A stretch of 64,000 bases of DNA from NCBI GenBank assembly GCA_933822405.4, contig CAKOGP040000557.1, positions 248,955 to 312,954 on the forward strand. The letters run 5' to 3'. Under the pieces are notes generated by a model. The model was not told the DNA's origin. It saw only the letters and a list, made by a program, of their open reading frames with translations, and searched no databases. This DNA is from Cylindrotheca closterium (Eukaryota; Bacillariophyta; Bacillariophyceae; Bacillariales; Bacillariaceae). Below, one piece after another: positions 21,928 to 34,013 of the stretch (its first letter is position 1; each line of letters opens with the position of its first letter). Made by a program: the position numbers and the translations under genes.

Positions 21928-22895
21928 ACTGAAGCAACGAAGCAACGCGCAAAGAATTGAACAGTGTTTCTGTCTTTTTTTCAGTCAGACAGACATCCCG
22001 GTGTTCTCTACAGCTTTCCGCGGAAACGATGCAAAAGCATTGTGCAAGATCGGCACATCTTTGGTGTTTTCGGACGGGCCCCAACGGTTCTGCGAGTAGT
22101 ACACGTCCTGCATGCTGAATATCTAATGGGCGTATCTAGTACCGCATGAAATGTTGTTTAAAGTCGAGTGACTCTAGAGAAGCCCATCACAATGAATAGA
22201 ACAGCTCCGTCTGTTGCAGTAAAGCACAACAATGAATGTTTCAGCAATATCAATCCAAGTGACAGGAATGGCTGCTAGGATGCAAAGGGAGTAAATTATC
22301 TCCTGAATCATTCCAATATCCGACACGTCACATCACTTCACTGGAACTGGAATGTCCAATGAAGGAATGAAGTAAATTACGAAGCTCCCATGCAAACTTG
22401 GAACTTGTGCAGTCTTTTGCTCTGATTTTTCGTTGGGACAAATTGGCTCCACCAGTCAAGTTGCAAGTTCTCTGATTCTTCGTTGGGACAATTTGTTATC
22501 GTCGTTCAACTATGAACTTTTTAAAAAGCGGAAAAGTCCCTTTTTTGTCAATGACCGTCTATAATATATATGAAATCGGACTTAGGAATGGTTTGATTTT
22601 CGCTAAAGCCCGAATGAATATTTTTTGAATAATTGCCGACACGTAATATATATAAGGTATCACGCGGTACTCCAGAGCTCCGAAAAAAGATTCGGAACAA
22701 ATGAAGAAACACTTTCCTCGCGAGCTTGCTCTAGTGAACAAAAAACTGCCCAGAGGACTCGATCACGAGCGTCTGCAAGGTCGAAAACGGTACAGTATCA
22801 AAATCCAGTGTAAGTCTCACCACCACCCGCTATAATTCGGATCCTCCACCCAAGACTTCTATAGAAGCAGTGGGAGCATTCATCCTACTGAAACA
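21928..22895. other. Intergenic region with a 50-bp-spaced direct repeat
   Basis: No gene was recognised. A 23-bp direct repeat occurs at 22421-22443 and 22471-22493 (TCTGATT then T or C, then TTCGTTGGGACAA), exactly 50 bp apart. The region is the 5' flank of cyclase copy B, so the repeat could be a pair of regulatory sites. Shortly before the start, 22740-22800 is rich in CGAGC words. Confidence 0.45.
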
Positions 22896-25589
22896 ATGTC
22901 ATCACATCAAGGCGACGCTGGTCCACCAAATGGGGACTCAAAACTTACTGGGGGGACAATGGAAGATTACGACAGCGTATCAGAATACTCAGATTCAGAG
23001 GGTAACCTCGATGCCGCATCCGTACACACTGCCAAATCAGTCAAGAAAGAGGAGTACCATGGAGCTGGACGGGACAACAGGCACGTCTGGCTCTCAATGA
23101 TTGTGGTGCTTCTAATGATTGGGGCTACAACTGGGGTTGTATTGGGTTTCACAAACAAATTCTTAATAGACGAAGAAACGGCAGAATTTGAGAACGGATT
23201 TCGACAGCATGTGAGTGCTGTTGCTGAAGGAACCAACTTTCATGCAAAGTCAATGATAGGCTATATGGAATCCATGGCAGAAACCATTACTTCTTATTCA
23301 GCAGCATCCGGTGCACAGTGGCCGCTGGTGACTGTCCCAAACTTTGTTCGTCGAGGTCAGCGAACTATGGACGAAGCCAGGTTGGATATGGTTGCCTTTT
23401 CGCCTATCGTTGATGCTAAGCATCTTGGCAACTGGTCTGGTTTTGTTGCCAGCAAGTCGGTTGGTTCGCTTTATGAAGATGAATCCAAAGAAGGTAATGG
23501 CTTTCCGAATCCCGACATCTTTGAGTTCGGCAGCGACGACATTTCTTCTGGTGCCATTTCTTTTGTCCCTTTTTGGATGTCGTCTCCCATGCCATACAAT
23601 GTCTCTGTGGTCAACTTGAATCTACTCTCAAAAGAAACCTACAACAAAGCCTTCCAAAGCATGAAAGTGTCTGAACAGACAGTCCTCTCGGAGCTGTATA
23701 CTTCCTCCAAAAACGAAGGCATGTTCATTCTGAAGGAACATGTTTTTCCACCTTCTTATTTCGATGGAAAGGTGGTCGAGAATGACTTTGGTATTCCTTT
23801 GAATACTGACGGCAACACCGAGGAGGCAGATGGTGAAGAAGTGATCGATCAAATCCCTCACAGCATCATCATGACGCCTGTGTTCGACAACTTTGACTTG
23901 GATCGGAGATCCATGGTCGGGGTAGTCTATTCTGTCATTCCCTGGGACAAATTCTTTATTAATTTGCTGCCTGATGATGTGAATGGAATTATTGCTGTCC
24001 TCAAGGACACTTGTGGAAATCGATATTCGTTTGTCATCAACGGCAAAACAGCAGCTTACATCGGCGAAGGTGATGTGGAAGGTACCAACAACGCGTATAT
24101 ATCTGAGACTATTGATTTTGGACAGGTCTTCGCGGCGGAAGGCACGGAATGTGTTTACAGTCTTGCAATCTACCCATCTGAGAATTTTGAAGCACTCTTC
24201 TACTCCGATGCACGGACGTTTTTCATGCCATTCTTCGCTGCCGTTTTCATTTGTTTGGGGATCGGATTTCTCCTCTTCTTTTGGTTTGTGGAGCGCCGTC
24301 AAAGGAAGGTTGTTGGTGTTGCTCAACGTACAACGGCCATCGTCTCCAGTTTATTTCCTGATAATGTTCGAGACCGGATCATGCAACAAGCTGAAGAACA
24401 AGCCAATGAAGAAGCCAAAGGCAAGGTGCTCGTTGTAAATGAAGATGGTACTAATGAAAACCTTGCGCAACTCTTGGAAAGCGGAAAGAAGCAAGAAGTC
24501 CCCAAAAGCCCATCCTTGTCTGGTAGTAGCAAGTCTGGTAGTAGCAAACGCGTCCGTCTAGTAGGCGGCGGTAGAACCCCACGCACTGGCGGAAAAAAGA
24601 GAGCTGCAAACGGAAGCACAGATGGAGCTCCGATTGCCGATCGCTACCCACATTGTACTGTATTTTTCGCCGACATCGTCGGCTTCACTTCTTGGTCATC
24701 GGATCGTGACCCGGTACAGGTATTTCTTCTGCTTGAAACACTGGTAAGTCCACCTTCAATCGTCTCATCCGAGGCGACATAGGCAAACACTCACATCCCT
24801 CCCCTTGTGCAGTATGGCGCAGCTGATAAAATTGCGAATCGCATGGGTGTATTCAAGGTTGAGACAATCGGGGATTGCTACGTTGCTGTAACTGGGCTAC
24901 CAAAACCACGAGATGACCACGCAATAGCTCTTGCTCGATTTTCCCAAAAATTTCTTTTGAAAAGTCGACAAGTTTTTCTTGATTTGGAAGATGCTTTGGG
25001 TACAAGCAAACTAGACGTTCGGATCGGACTTCACAGTGGTCCTGTCACTGCAGGTGTATTGCGCGGAGAAAAGGCACGCTTCCAGCTCTTTGGAGACACA
25101 GTCAACACGTAAGTTTCGGTTTGTGCGTGACGAGTTTGTTTCACACTTTCGTGTGATTTAATCACTCACCATATTTTTCCTTCACGCTTCAGAGCTGCAC
25201 GGATGGAAAGCAACTCCAGAACAGGAAGGATTCACTGCAGTAAAGCCACAGCAGATCTTCTTGTTGAGGGGAGGAAACTATCTTGGTTGACAGAACGAGC
25301 CGACAAAATTGTAGCCAAAGGAAAAGGAGAGATGATAACTTACTTCATTGATGTTCCCTCGAGCGACATTTCTTCCAGAAAATCTGGATTTGGCAAATCC
25401 GGAAGTAGAAGATCCCTGGGCACTGACTCCTCTGGGGACTCCTCCTTAATGTCGCCAGCGACGCCATTCAAAATGGGTTCAAAAAGAGGATTGACGGTAG
25501 ATGCTGGTGTTCCTGCTATCCCTGCTATCCCTCGAGTCCCTACGTTAGACTCGGAGGATTATAATTCGGAGGATATGGGTGAGCTGTAA
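22896..25589 (+). CDS. Receptor-type class III adenylate/guanylate cyclase, copy B
   Basis: Three exons (22896-24743, 24813-25108, 25193-25589) give 846 residues. Helices lie at about 64-85 and 444-464, with an extracellular region of about 360 residues between them that holds the ligand-sensing part (family unassigned). AIVSSLFPDNVRDRIMQQAE is the signalling helix typical of membrane cyclases. The catalytic domain runs from about 583 to 790: D593 in FADIVGF and D637 in KVETIGD bind metal, E633 is the guanine-favouring residue, and the paired position is Gln in RFQLFGDTVN. The C-terminal 60 residues after KGKGEMITYF are Ser/Gly-rich with a duplicated PAIPAI; copy A lacks them. The two copies are near-identical through most of their length and differ in the linker and tail. 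Confidence 0.9.
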
Positions 25590-26028
25590 AAGAAACAACC
25601 GATATGATTGAAACGGATGCATATCTAGGTTCAATCCTTGGTGTTGGAACGATTGGGGAAAGGGATTGACTATAGCTGACGGGTGAACGTGCGCTTCAGG
25701 AGTGCGTCTAGTCAATGTGATGAAAATTAATCAGTGCATTTTATAGTAAATTTATTGATTCTGAGAAAAATGTGCGGTGTTGTGTTATACTGGTACCGGT
25801 AGAACAATAAGGATGCCAGGAAAAAATAGTCAGTCGGTCGGTAGTCGGGTCTGAAATGGACTAGTCCGATCAATGCATTCTTCACACAAACGATGACGAT
25901 AGCAAAAAAATTATGGCTTCCTTCCATTAGAAGCATCATCAATTTTCATACGGTATATCGCAAAAGTTGCAGAAAACTCCGACTTTACATCATCTTCGAA
26001 TCAGAAGATCGATTCGTTTGTTGAAAGA
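25590..26028. other. Intergenic region
   Basis: This is the right edge of the inverted duplication arm and the 5' flank of the MATE gene. GTACTGGTACCGGTAGAAC-like words occur near 25790. No open frame or repeat of note was found. Confidence 0.4.
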
Positions 26029-27989
26029 ATGACAAACATCTTTGTTTTGGTTTGCTTGGTGCTTGGCAGCTCTGACGTTGCGCTAGGATTCGGTTCACGA
26101 GTACTCTCAACAACTCGACCGACGAATCTCGAGTCGTCTCCTGTTCATCGCTCGCTTCAAATATTGGGAACACAAGACAGAAAAGATCATCGACAGTGCT
26201 GGGGTCAACGAAGAAATGAGGCATTGTCTGCATCATCGTCTGACGACGAAGCAATCTCCAACAATGATAACTCTACTTCAAAAGAAAGAACGTCGGCGTC
26301 CGATGGCTTGGGTGTAGAAGGTATACCAGATTCCTCCATGGACTGTTGTGGATCTGAGCCAGTAGATTTCCTTGTCCCCCCAGTTAATGCTACAAACACG
26401 GAATTTGAATCATCGAGCGATAACACTATTCTTGGAAGTGAAGAAGAAATAGTTTCGACGAGCAGTGCTATTGGCACAAACGACGAAGATTCATCCAATA
26501 CACTAAAAGTATGGCCGTGTTTTGATCAATTGGATAAGGATTTGATTAAGATCTCTCTGCCTGTGATTGGAAACTTTGCCATCAATCCGTTGATTGGAGC
26601 TGTCGACTTGTTTTGGGTCAATCGGATGGGGAATGCTTTGGCCGTAGCAGGGCAAGCAGCAGCGAATCAAATCTTCAGTTCAGCATTTTGGTTTACTTCG
26701 TTTCTTCCCAGTAGTACGTATCATGCGGTTTGCAGAAATTGGAAACCATTCTTCGCTGACTGGTAACATCTCGATGTCGTAATCTCATTTCTTTATCTCG
26801 TCTCTTGAATCGTTCAGTCACGGCAACGTTGGTGTCCAAACAGCATGCTAAAGGTGACAAGGAAGGCACACAAGATGCTGTGTGTCAAGCTTTATTTGTC
26901 GGATTTTTTATTGCGATGATTGGTACACCACTCATGTTCTTTAATCCGGATAGGGCCTTGAGTGCGGTTCTTTCCAAGGGTGCACCCGCTTTGGAATATG
27001 CCCGACCTTATCTTCTCATTCGATCGTTTGCCTTTTTGCCTTCCATGTTTTCGCTGGTTGGGTTTTCGGCGTTTCGAGGAATCATGGACACGCAGACGCC
27101 CGTCAAAATCTCAGCCTTCGCCAATATTTTCAATGCCATCCTCGATCCTATTCTTATCTTTTCACTGGCGATGGGAGTCCCAGGAGCTGCCTTGGCGACG
27201 CTCGGTGCTGAAGTCATCTCGGCTATTGTTTACATGACCTTGTTGCGGAAGAAGCAATTGATCAAATGGCGCAAGCTTATCAAGCTACCTTCGTGGAAGT
27301 CGCTTGAACCATTGCTCAAGGGTGGTCTTGCATTGCAGCTACGAAACTTGTCTTTAAATCTTACGTTTCTTGCTGTAACACGCGTCACTCAAGCTATTGA
27401 CAAAACTGGTGTGGCTGCAGCAGCCCATGCCATGGCGATTCAAACCTTCCAAATTGGGGGTGTAGTTTTGTTGGCACTTTCAACTGTAGCCCAAACGGTC
27501 GTACCAAACGCCATGGTTGAACGATTCGATGAGAAATCGCAAAAGAAAGTTGGAGGAATGAAGTATGCAAAGGCCATGGTGAATCGGTTAATGAGCTGGG
27601 GTTTTGTGTTAGGATGTGTTCTCGGCGGTGCACAGTTGATGCTGCTCCCAGCCATCCGCAAAGCATCGCCACTCCAAGAAGTCCGTAATGCTGCGATGCT
27701 GCCTGCAATCATAGGTAGCGTTTTGCAGGTCATCAATGGACTCGTTTTCATCGGTGAAGGAGTCATGATCGGGACCGGTTCTTTTTTGCAACTCTCGTTG
27801 AGTACAGTCGTGGCGACTGCTGGTTGTCTATGGGGTCTAAAAGTACTCCCTCCCAAATTTGGACTTGGTGGCGTGTGGCTCAGTTTTGTAGTCTTCAATT
27901 TTTTGCGATTGGCTGGTGTCTGGCTCCATCAAGCCAGAAATGGTCCACTTGCAAAGAGAAATATAGATGTGAAAGCAGCTACTAGCTAA
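26029..27989 (+). CDS. MATE-family (DinF/NorM-like) efflux transporter, probably plastid-targeted
   Basis: Two exons (26029-26713 and 26818-27989) joined across a 104-bp GT-AG intron give 618 residues; the join reads FLPSITATLVSKQHA. Residues 1-20 are a signal peptide ending VALGFGSR, close to the ASAFAP pattern, then about 140 hydrophilic residues, then about 12 membrane segments starting at ISLPVIGNFAINPLIGAVDL. The eukaryotic DinF-like features are AGQAAANQIFSSAFW, SKQHAKGDKEG and RGIMDTQTPVKIS. MATE carriers export organic cations or acids, for example citrate, against H+ or Na+. The unusually long N-terminus fits a plastid-envelope location as in plant EDS5-type members, which is inferred. 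The stop lies 21 bp from the converging neighbour. Confidence 0.87.
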
Positions 27990-28010
27990 ATGGTATTATT
28001 GCTATTCTTT

Positions 28011-31000
28011 TCAGCAGTAGTTTTTCCTTCTCTGGGAAGCAGACGATGCGTAAGCGTAGTAACTGCTACTATTCTCTTTCTCCTGCCTGCTGTTGATTGT
28101 ACGGTAGCTCTTGTCTCTGTCAATTCGTGAAGATCGCTGCGACTCCTTATCTTTGTCGTTCCTTGAAGGCCGTTGCGACTCATGAAGTTGGTTGATGTAT
28201 GAAACAGGCCCACTTCGTTTCCTCCGTTGCTTTTCTTCCTCTCTTGATCGTCTCTCCTCTTCAAGTCTGTCCTTGTACTTTGCCAGCTTTCGGAACAGCT
28301 TTTCGTTTTCGGTCTTGAGGGTCGAAACTTTCTCTTCCAGTTCAAAGTTTCTCCCTGACTCATTCGATAGTTTTTTTCTAAGAGCATCTAAGTCTCTTGT
28401 ACTTCTTTCAACAGATGAATTCTTTTCCGTCTCGAGGTGTTGATAGACCTGAGCCAAACTGATCATATCAGCAAATAGATCTTCCAGATTGTTGAGAAGA
28501 TTCGCATTGTCGTCTCTAAAAAAACTGGCCTCACCCTCAAGCTCGCTGTGACGACCGCGTAGAGTTTCCATTTCATTTGACATTCCAGTAATTTGATCGC
28601 TCAGTTCGCTGCACTTAATGCTTTCATCACGTAGTTGTCGTTTGGCCCCTAGGTTTTCACTCTCGAGCTCGGAAGCCCTGGAATGTACTTCACTGAGGGT
28701 TTGCTTCAATTGATTCACTTCTGTCATGCGCGCTGCTTCCTTTTCTTGAGCCTCCTTTACCGCAAATTCAACCCCACTGAGTTTTTCGTGGAGCTCAACG
28801 CACCTCGTCTCAGCTTTTGATCGTTCTGACACATGGATCGCAAGTTTCACTCTAGCATCTTCGGTCAATCTTTCTTCCTGTTTAGCAAGCTCTCGTTGCA
28901 GGACTAGTGTCTGTGAACGACACATGTTCTCATATTTCTTCTGCTTGGCGCGTAGACCCTCCTCGCGCTTGGAGGCCTGAAGTAGCTTGTGCTTTTGAGA
29001 CTCCATATCTCGCTTCATTTGCCCAAGTTGTCGATAGTCATTTATTTGCCGTGTATGCAGTATTGAAGCGATATAGTCTTCATTGTCAGCTGTTGCGGTT
29101 GTGGTTTGTAATCGAAAGAATCGCTTGGAAGAGTCAAGACTATGTCGAGGCGATTCTGAGACTGGGTTGGTGTTACATGGTGTTGATAAGAAATCCATTA
29201 CACTTTTGCGTATCCGAGAAACCAGCACTCCAATACTTTCGTCGGATGGAAATGATGAATGGTATCCAAGTCGCGAGAGAACAAGTGCTGCAGAAAGTCG
29301 TACTGTACTGTCAATTCCTCTTCCGACCTTTTCCTCTTCTTGTTCCATGCATATACTGGTCTCGTCTAATCGCGATAAGTTGTTCGCGGCTGGTGTATTT
29401 TCGTCCTCGCTGTCGTCATCAAGCATGGCCAAAAAATCGATTTTGACTTCCTTTGGCTTTACCAAATATATTAGCCGCTCCAAGCTCTGGGCGCCAAGCT
29501 GATTCAATGTAGCATCACAGAACTCTACCGATGAGAAAATGACACCAAGAAGGTCTAGGAGAACTAGCAGACGAGGTTGATAAACATCGTCAGTTGATGC
29601 TCGCTCAAGTGTACCCATCAAGCAGGCTTCGACCAATTCGTAATCAACCGCATTCCAAAGAGCTCTGGACAAGTCATCGTTAGTATGAATGCTCTTGCGA
29701 TCAAAGAGAAACAGAAACAATATTCTAGCGGAGTATATTCCAACAGTGTTTTCCTCCTGGAACAAAATCGTGATGGATAAGAAAATACAATAAGCTTGGA
29801 ATTCGAAGATGCCGTCGAATACTTACATCTTTGGACAGATTGCAGAGCAAACGAACCAACGCCTGACATGGATCTACATTCAAGCAAGTATCCTGCTCGA
29901 GATGTTTGATGGTTCTGCTGAATATTCTTCGAGTTTGAAGTCGACTTGAAGAATGCAAGAGAAATAACTTTTGCAAGTTGGTTGGTGTTTGCTCTGATTT
30001 TTCATTTGAAATCATGTCACACCATGCCCTTTCCACAAAATTTTCCCATAGGCTTTCCTGTTGTAGAAACAATTTCCACGAAGCATTATTGCAGATGCGC
30101 CAACATCTTACCAAGTCCAGAGCAATGGACTGAGCATGCGAATCATTGTTGCTCCAGGTCCACTGTGGACGATGAGTATGACTTTCGTCAAGAGCTGAAG
30201 GAAAAATGAAATGAACCATATTCTCCACGAGGGTAGGGGACTGTATACATTGATCAATCCCTGCCAAGTTTACATCACAGGCCCACTGAACAAGGCACAA
30301 CAGCGTCAGGGATTGGATTGCAGTCGAAAGAGTAATTGAATTGGCTGACGGTGGCAAATTTGATTGCACAAGCCACTGGGCCTCTTGAATCAATTTGGAA
30401 GACAAAGTTTTCAGAATGTCTTCCGAGAAATATTCAGAAGTGCATCCCTGATGGTATCTCATCAAATGGGCTAATATTGCTGTAGCAGCAAGCTTTCGTT
30501 GCTCCATGCTGGGTACTATCATGCCATCGGACATCATTTCACGTTCCGTTCCACTGGTAAGGCTGCTCATGAGTGCTGCATTCAAAATAATCCATGCCAT
30601 AAAACAAGAATACAGTTGGTGCACTTACTTGATTAGAACTTCAATCGACGTCCTAGCCAACGGATCGATACACTCTCCTGTCAACCACCATGCCGTATCT
30701 ATCGTGTTCGGATCGAGAACGGTAACTTGTTGCACACGATCAAGGGCTCTGAGTGCTATTGATATTCCCACGATGGCAGTGTGTTTTATCGTATCCTCTC
30801 CAGCTGCGAGAGATATGAGCAGGTTCAGGAGATTCTTGCCAACGTCTTGCGACATCCCAGTGTCGACGAGTACAGCGTAGCAGATGCTATCGTCCCATTC
30901 TGCCATGGAACTAACCAGAAGGTTGAGAACGGCTACCGATCCCTGAGCATCCCTAGTGTCCGAATAATTGCCATGCGATGGGTTGAATAGTTTCACGACC

Positions 31001-31344
31001 TTTGAAGAGAGATCTTGCGCCATTTCCAGTGTCCATTTTGACGACTGTTGCGTGAATTGTTGCTGAATCGATTGGACCATCGACAGCGTTGGAACACCTG
31101 CATTTTTCGTAATGCTTTTCAATAAGGCACCTAGAGTTGGTTTCTTCTGACTGTATGGGTTTGATAAGGGTGGATAGGATGGCATTTCGGTACCTACAGT
31201 ACAGTATGATTGCGATTGCTGAATAATGTGAAGAAGAAACCGTTGCGCGATTTGCCGTTTGAGTTTGAATTTCCAAGCAACGTACGGGGTACAAAAATAG
31301 TCGAAGGGGTCAACACCCGTTCGAACGTCGTACATACCAACCAT
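28011..31344 (-). CDS. Armadillo-like helical repeat and coiled-coil protein (architecture as in CIP2A / p115)
   Basis: Three exons (31344-30629, 30562-29827, 29756-28011) give about 1065 residues; all joints are GT-AG and in phase, though the second acceptor could also be 3 bp upstream. Residues 1 to about 640 are helix-rich with leucine-patterned repeats (GSVAVLNLLVSSMAEW, LLNLLISLAAGEDTIKHTAI, ALVRLLCNLSKDEENTVGIY), as in armadillo folds. About 690-1000 is a long coiled coil (LKQTLSEVHSRASELESEN and others), and the basic C-terminus contains GPVSYINQLHESQR. This layout occurs in CIP2A and in the vesicle tether p115/Uso1; I cannot choose between them. The first ATG in the frame is at 31344, but the frame is open further 5'. 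Confidence 0.65.
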
Positions 31345-31449
31345 ACATCCAACATCTGAAGCCAAAATCGAATGAATGAATCTCTTGGAAGGTTTGCCAT
31401 TGCCCTTCCAACCAAACCAAATACAGGTCTAGTGAATAACTGATAAGAT

Positions 31450-32440
31450 ATGGGGCCACCTACAGTAGCACAACGTTTCCGTCAAACACTGGGTCGTGCC
31501 CTCCGAGAAACTGGCCAAGCGCTGGATCGGTTGGGAATCAAGGGCCATCAATTGGCAGTCACTAAGCAAACCATCGGAGATGAACCTGTGATCTATGAAG
31601 ATCACTTGTCACGACATCGCCATCAAATGCCATTACTGAGACGTGGAAGGCCAATCATATCGAAAGACGTAGCTTTTTTGGCTCCATGCTCCACTTTGAT
31701 TGGCAGTGTCCATGTTGGAGCGGGGTCTTCAATTTTTTACAAGTCCATTTTGCGAGCAGACAACTGTGAGAATGCTGAAAGTTTCAACACAGACGAACCG
31801 GCATCAGAAGGGTGGGAATTGGATCCAGAAAGATTCACACGACAACACACTCAGGCAATTGGTGGTGGTATTTTCATTGGTGAAAACACCAACATTCAAG
31901 ATGGATGCATTATTGACGCTGTCGTAGGGCATACAAAGATTGGAAATGGAGTTACTGTAGGACATATGGCTTCTATACATTCGGCAACGGTACATAACAA
32001 CTGTTTGATCGGTAGGTCCTATCGTGGATGTTTACAGTTTACAATTTGAGCATTTGGTCGGTCTGATCTGTCCCTTTTTCTTCACAGGTATGGGATCGTT
32101 GCTACAAGAAGGTGTAGTAGTGAAAGATGAGGCCTTTATTGCAGCTGGAGCAGTGATATCAAAGGATACAGTGGTTGGAGAAGGAGAATTATGGGCAGGG
32201 AAACCCGCACGAAAGCTGCGGGACCTGACACCTGAAGAACGGCAAAAGCTACACTACCAAGCCAACGAGGTAAGATGGTTTTTTTCACATCAAGTACTTT
32301 TCATACCCGTGTGATTGACTCAAACAATGCCATGTGTGTAGTATGTTGGTGTTGCGGGAACGCACAAGGATGTAATGGAACTTGGAGGCAACCTTCTACT
32401 GGAAGATGGCAGCGATGCAACAGAAAAGCAAGCATCGTAG
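31450..32440 (+). CDS. Gamma-type carbonic-anhydrase-like protein (mitochondrial complex I module type)
   Basis: Three exons (31450-32011, 32088-32269, 32342-32440) give 280 residues. The N-terminus (VAQRFRQTLGRALRETGQAL) is an amphipathic basic helix as in plant and algal mitochondrial gamma-CAs. A left-handed beta-helix follows (FLAPCSTLIGSVHVGAGSSI, TNIQDGCIIDAVVG, GVTVGHMASIHSATV), then LWAGKPARKLRDLTPEE. The zinc ligands GHxxxxH are present in VGHMASIHS, but the first ligand position (usually LVHVA) is IIDAV, so one histidine is missing. A 30-residue insert follows LRADNCENAES. It is therefore probably a structural gamma-CA-like subunit rather than an active enzyme. Confidence 0.85.
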
Positions 32441-32813
32441 TTTTATTGGAACCTCGTTGACAAGAACGAATATTCAAGCATTCAATCTGCAATAGCTATC
32501 ATTCAATTAGATTGGAAAAGATAGTACTTGATTTTCAAAGTGGTTATATCAGTTATTGTGTATTCAGATGTAGATCTAGAAGTGTTCTAGTGTAAATGAT
32601 ATGGAAAAATAGATGAGCTCATTCATCACAGCGCGAATCCAGAAGGCCGCAAAGGGCTTCGCCGCGCAATCACATTGGAAACCTGAGTTCCCATTGAATG
32701 GTGACAGAGTATACAAATGAGCAGCGTGTTCATTTCATATAACTTGTAGATAATGTAGCATAAAGCTTCAAATACGATCAAAGGAAGAATCGTTCTGGTT
32801 GGGGGTATCTTCT
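32441..32813. other. Intergenic region
   Basis: This AT-rich stretch contains no recognised gene or repeat and lies between two convergent transcription units. Confidence 0.4.
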
Positions 32814-33149
32814 TCAAGCGGCCCGAGGCCCTTCATTCACTTGTCGCACTTCGCTCTTTAGAGAAGTATCACGTTTGTTGGGAGATTCTGTGAGTTTCTT
32901 CTCTGTGAACTCCATAGAAGCAGAGCTCAGATACTCTTCGATCACTTCAGACATGACAGAAGTTGTCACCAACTCGCGGAAGCTTTCAACGGAAGTTTGA
33001 GGTGCTTCTACTTCCTTCAAGAACATCTGTCTCTTGGCTCTTCGCAGGTTTCTTGCCAACCCGGTAAGTTCTTGGCGCTCATTCCTGGTGATTTTGGTAG
33101 TTGCTGGCACCTTGGTTGTGGTCTTGCTAGTAGATGTTGTTGACGGCAT
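32814..33149 (-). CDS. Small hypothetical protein (111 residues)
   Basis: The ATG at 33149 opens a 111-residue frame. The first 20 residues are Ser/Thr/Lys-rich. A basic helix follows (RNERQELTGLARNLRRAKRQ), then an amphipathic helical region (ESFRELVTTSVMSEVIEEYL) and a charged tail. There is no signal peptide or known motif. Amino-acid composition is sensible for a real protein, and no antisense gene explains the frame. The possibility of further exons was not resolved. Confidence 0.4.
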   Translation of the reverse strand: MPSTTSTSKTTTKVPATTKITRNERQELTGLARNLRRAKRQMFLKEVEAPQTSVESFRELVTTSVMSEVIEEYLSSASMEFTEKKLTESPNKRDTSLKSEVRQVNEGPRAA

Positions 33150-33930
33150 GATAATTCAATGATGATTCAGACAGAACAATTTATGATTTTGTGTCAAGAA
33201 AAGATCCATCGAAATTCTCAGCTCGGCGCTCTGGACCGTGGTGATGGTACATTGGGTACGTGTATTAATACCTGTAGGTTCCCACGTTCGAAGGAATGTG
33301 TATGTAGAAATTGTACTGCATATTTTGTCTGATCTGTCGTGACACATTCGATCAGAAGTTTTTTGTTTGTTTTCTTTGTGGCAACCCATTGGGTGACCGG
33401 TCATCATACACACGACACTTCACTTAACGAAGGCGATAAGTGGCAGGAGAAAGAACGTTTGATAGTTCCGTAGGCAGCAAAAGATACGTTACAAGATATC
33501 GCTCCTCCGGCAGAAGCAACTGCGGGATCCCACGAAGTCCAGTTCGTTTCCAAAGATCAGTCGGCGATGTGCTACGATACTGCGAAGCACTGGTACGTGT
33601 ACCAGGCACCTGGTAGTATGTATTTTATACCGAAGCAGCTGTGATTTCCCCGAAAATAACACACTCTAGTTTTATCATTAGATTTCTTCTTACCACGGCG
33701 GTAGGAAGACGAAAGGATGGAAGTGTTTCTCATATGAGGTACTATATGGTACCAGTAGTTCCCGTCACCAATTTTTCTCTCTCTTCTCACTCTTCTTTGA
33801 AAAACCAGTCGTGAACGCTAATGAAGAAGAGGAATAATCATCACCAATTGACAATCAATCATCACATCTCAATCTTCAATCTGCATGGTACTGTAACTAT
33901 GCTGGTGCAACTATTTATACTAGATCCCCC

Positions 33931-34013
33931 GGGGGAAAAGAAGGGGGAAGAGGAAGAAAAAGGAAAGAAAAGAAAACGAAGAGAAAAGAAAAGAAAAGAG
34001 GAGAAAGCAACAG
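33931..34013 (+). repeat. Polypurine tract of about 83 bp
   Basis: After CCCCGGGGG the plus strand is almost purely A and G to 34013, with repeats of GAAAAGAAAAGAAAAGA type. Such tracts can adopt triplex (H-DNA) forms and arise by slippage. It does not lie in a recognised gene. Confidence 0.75.
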
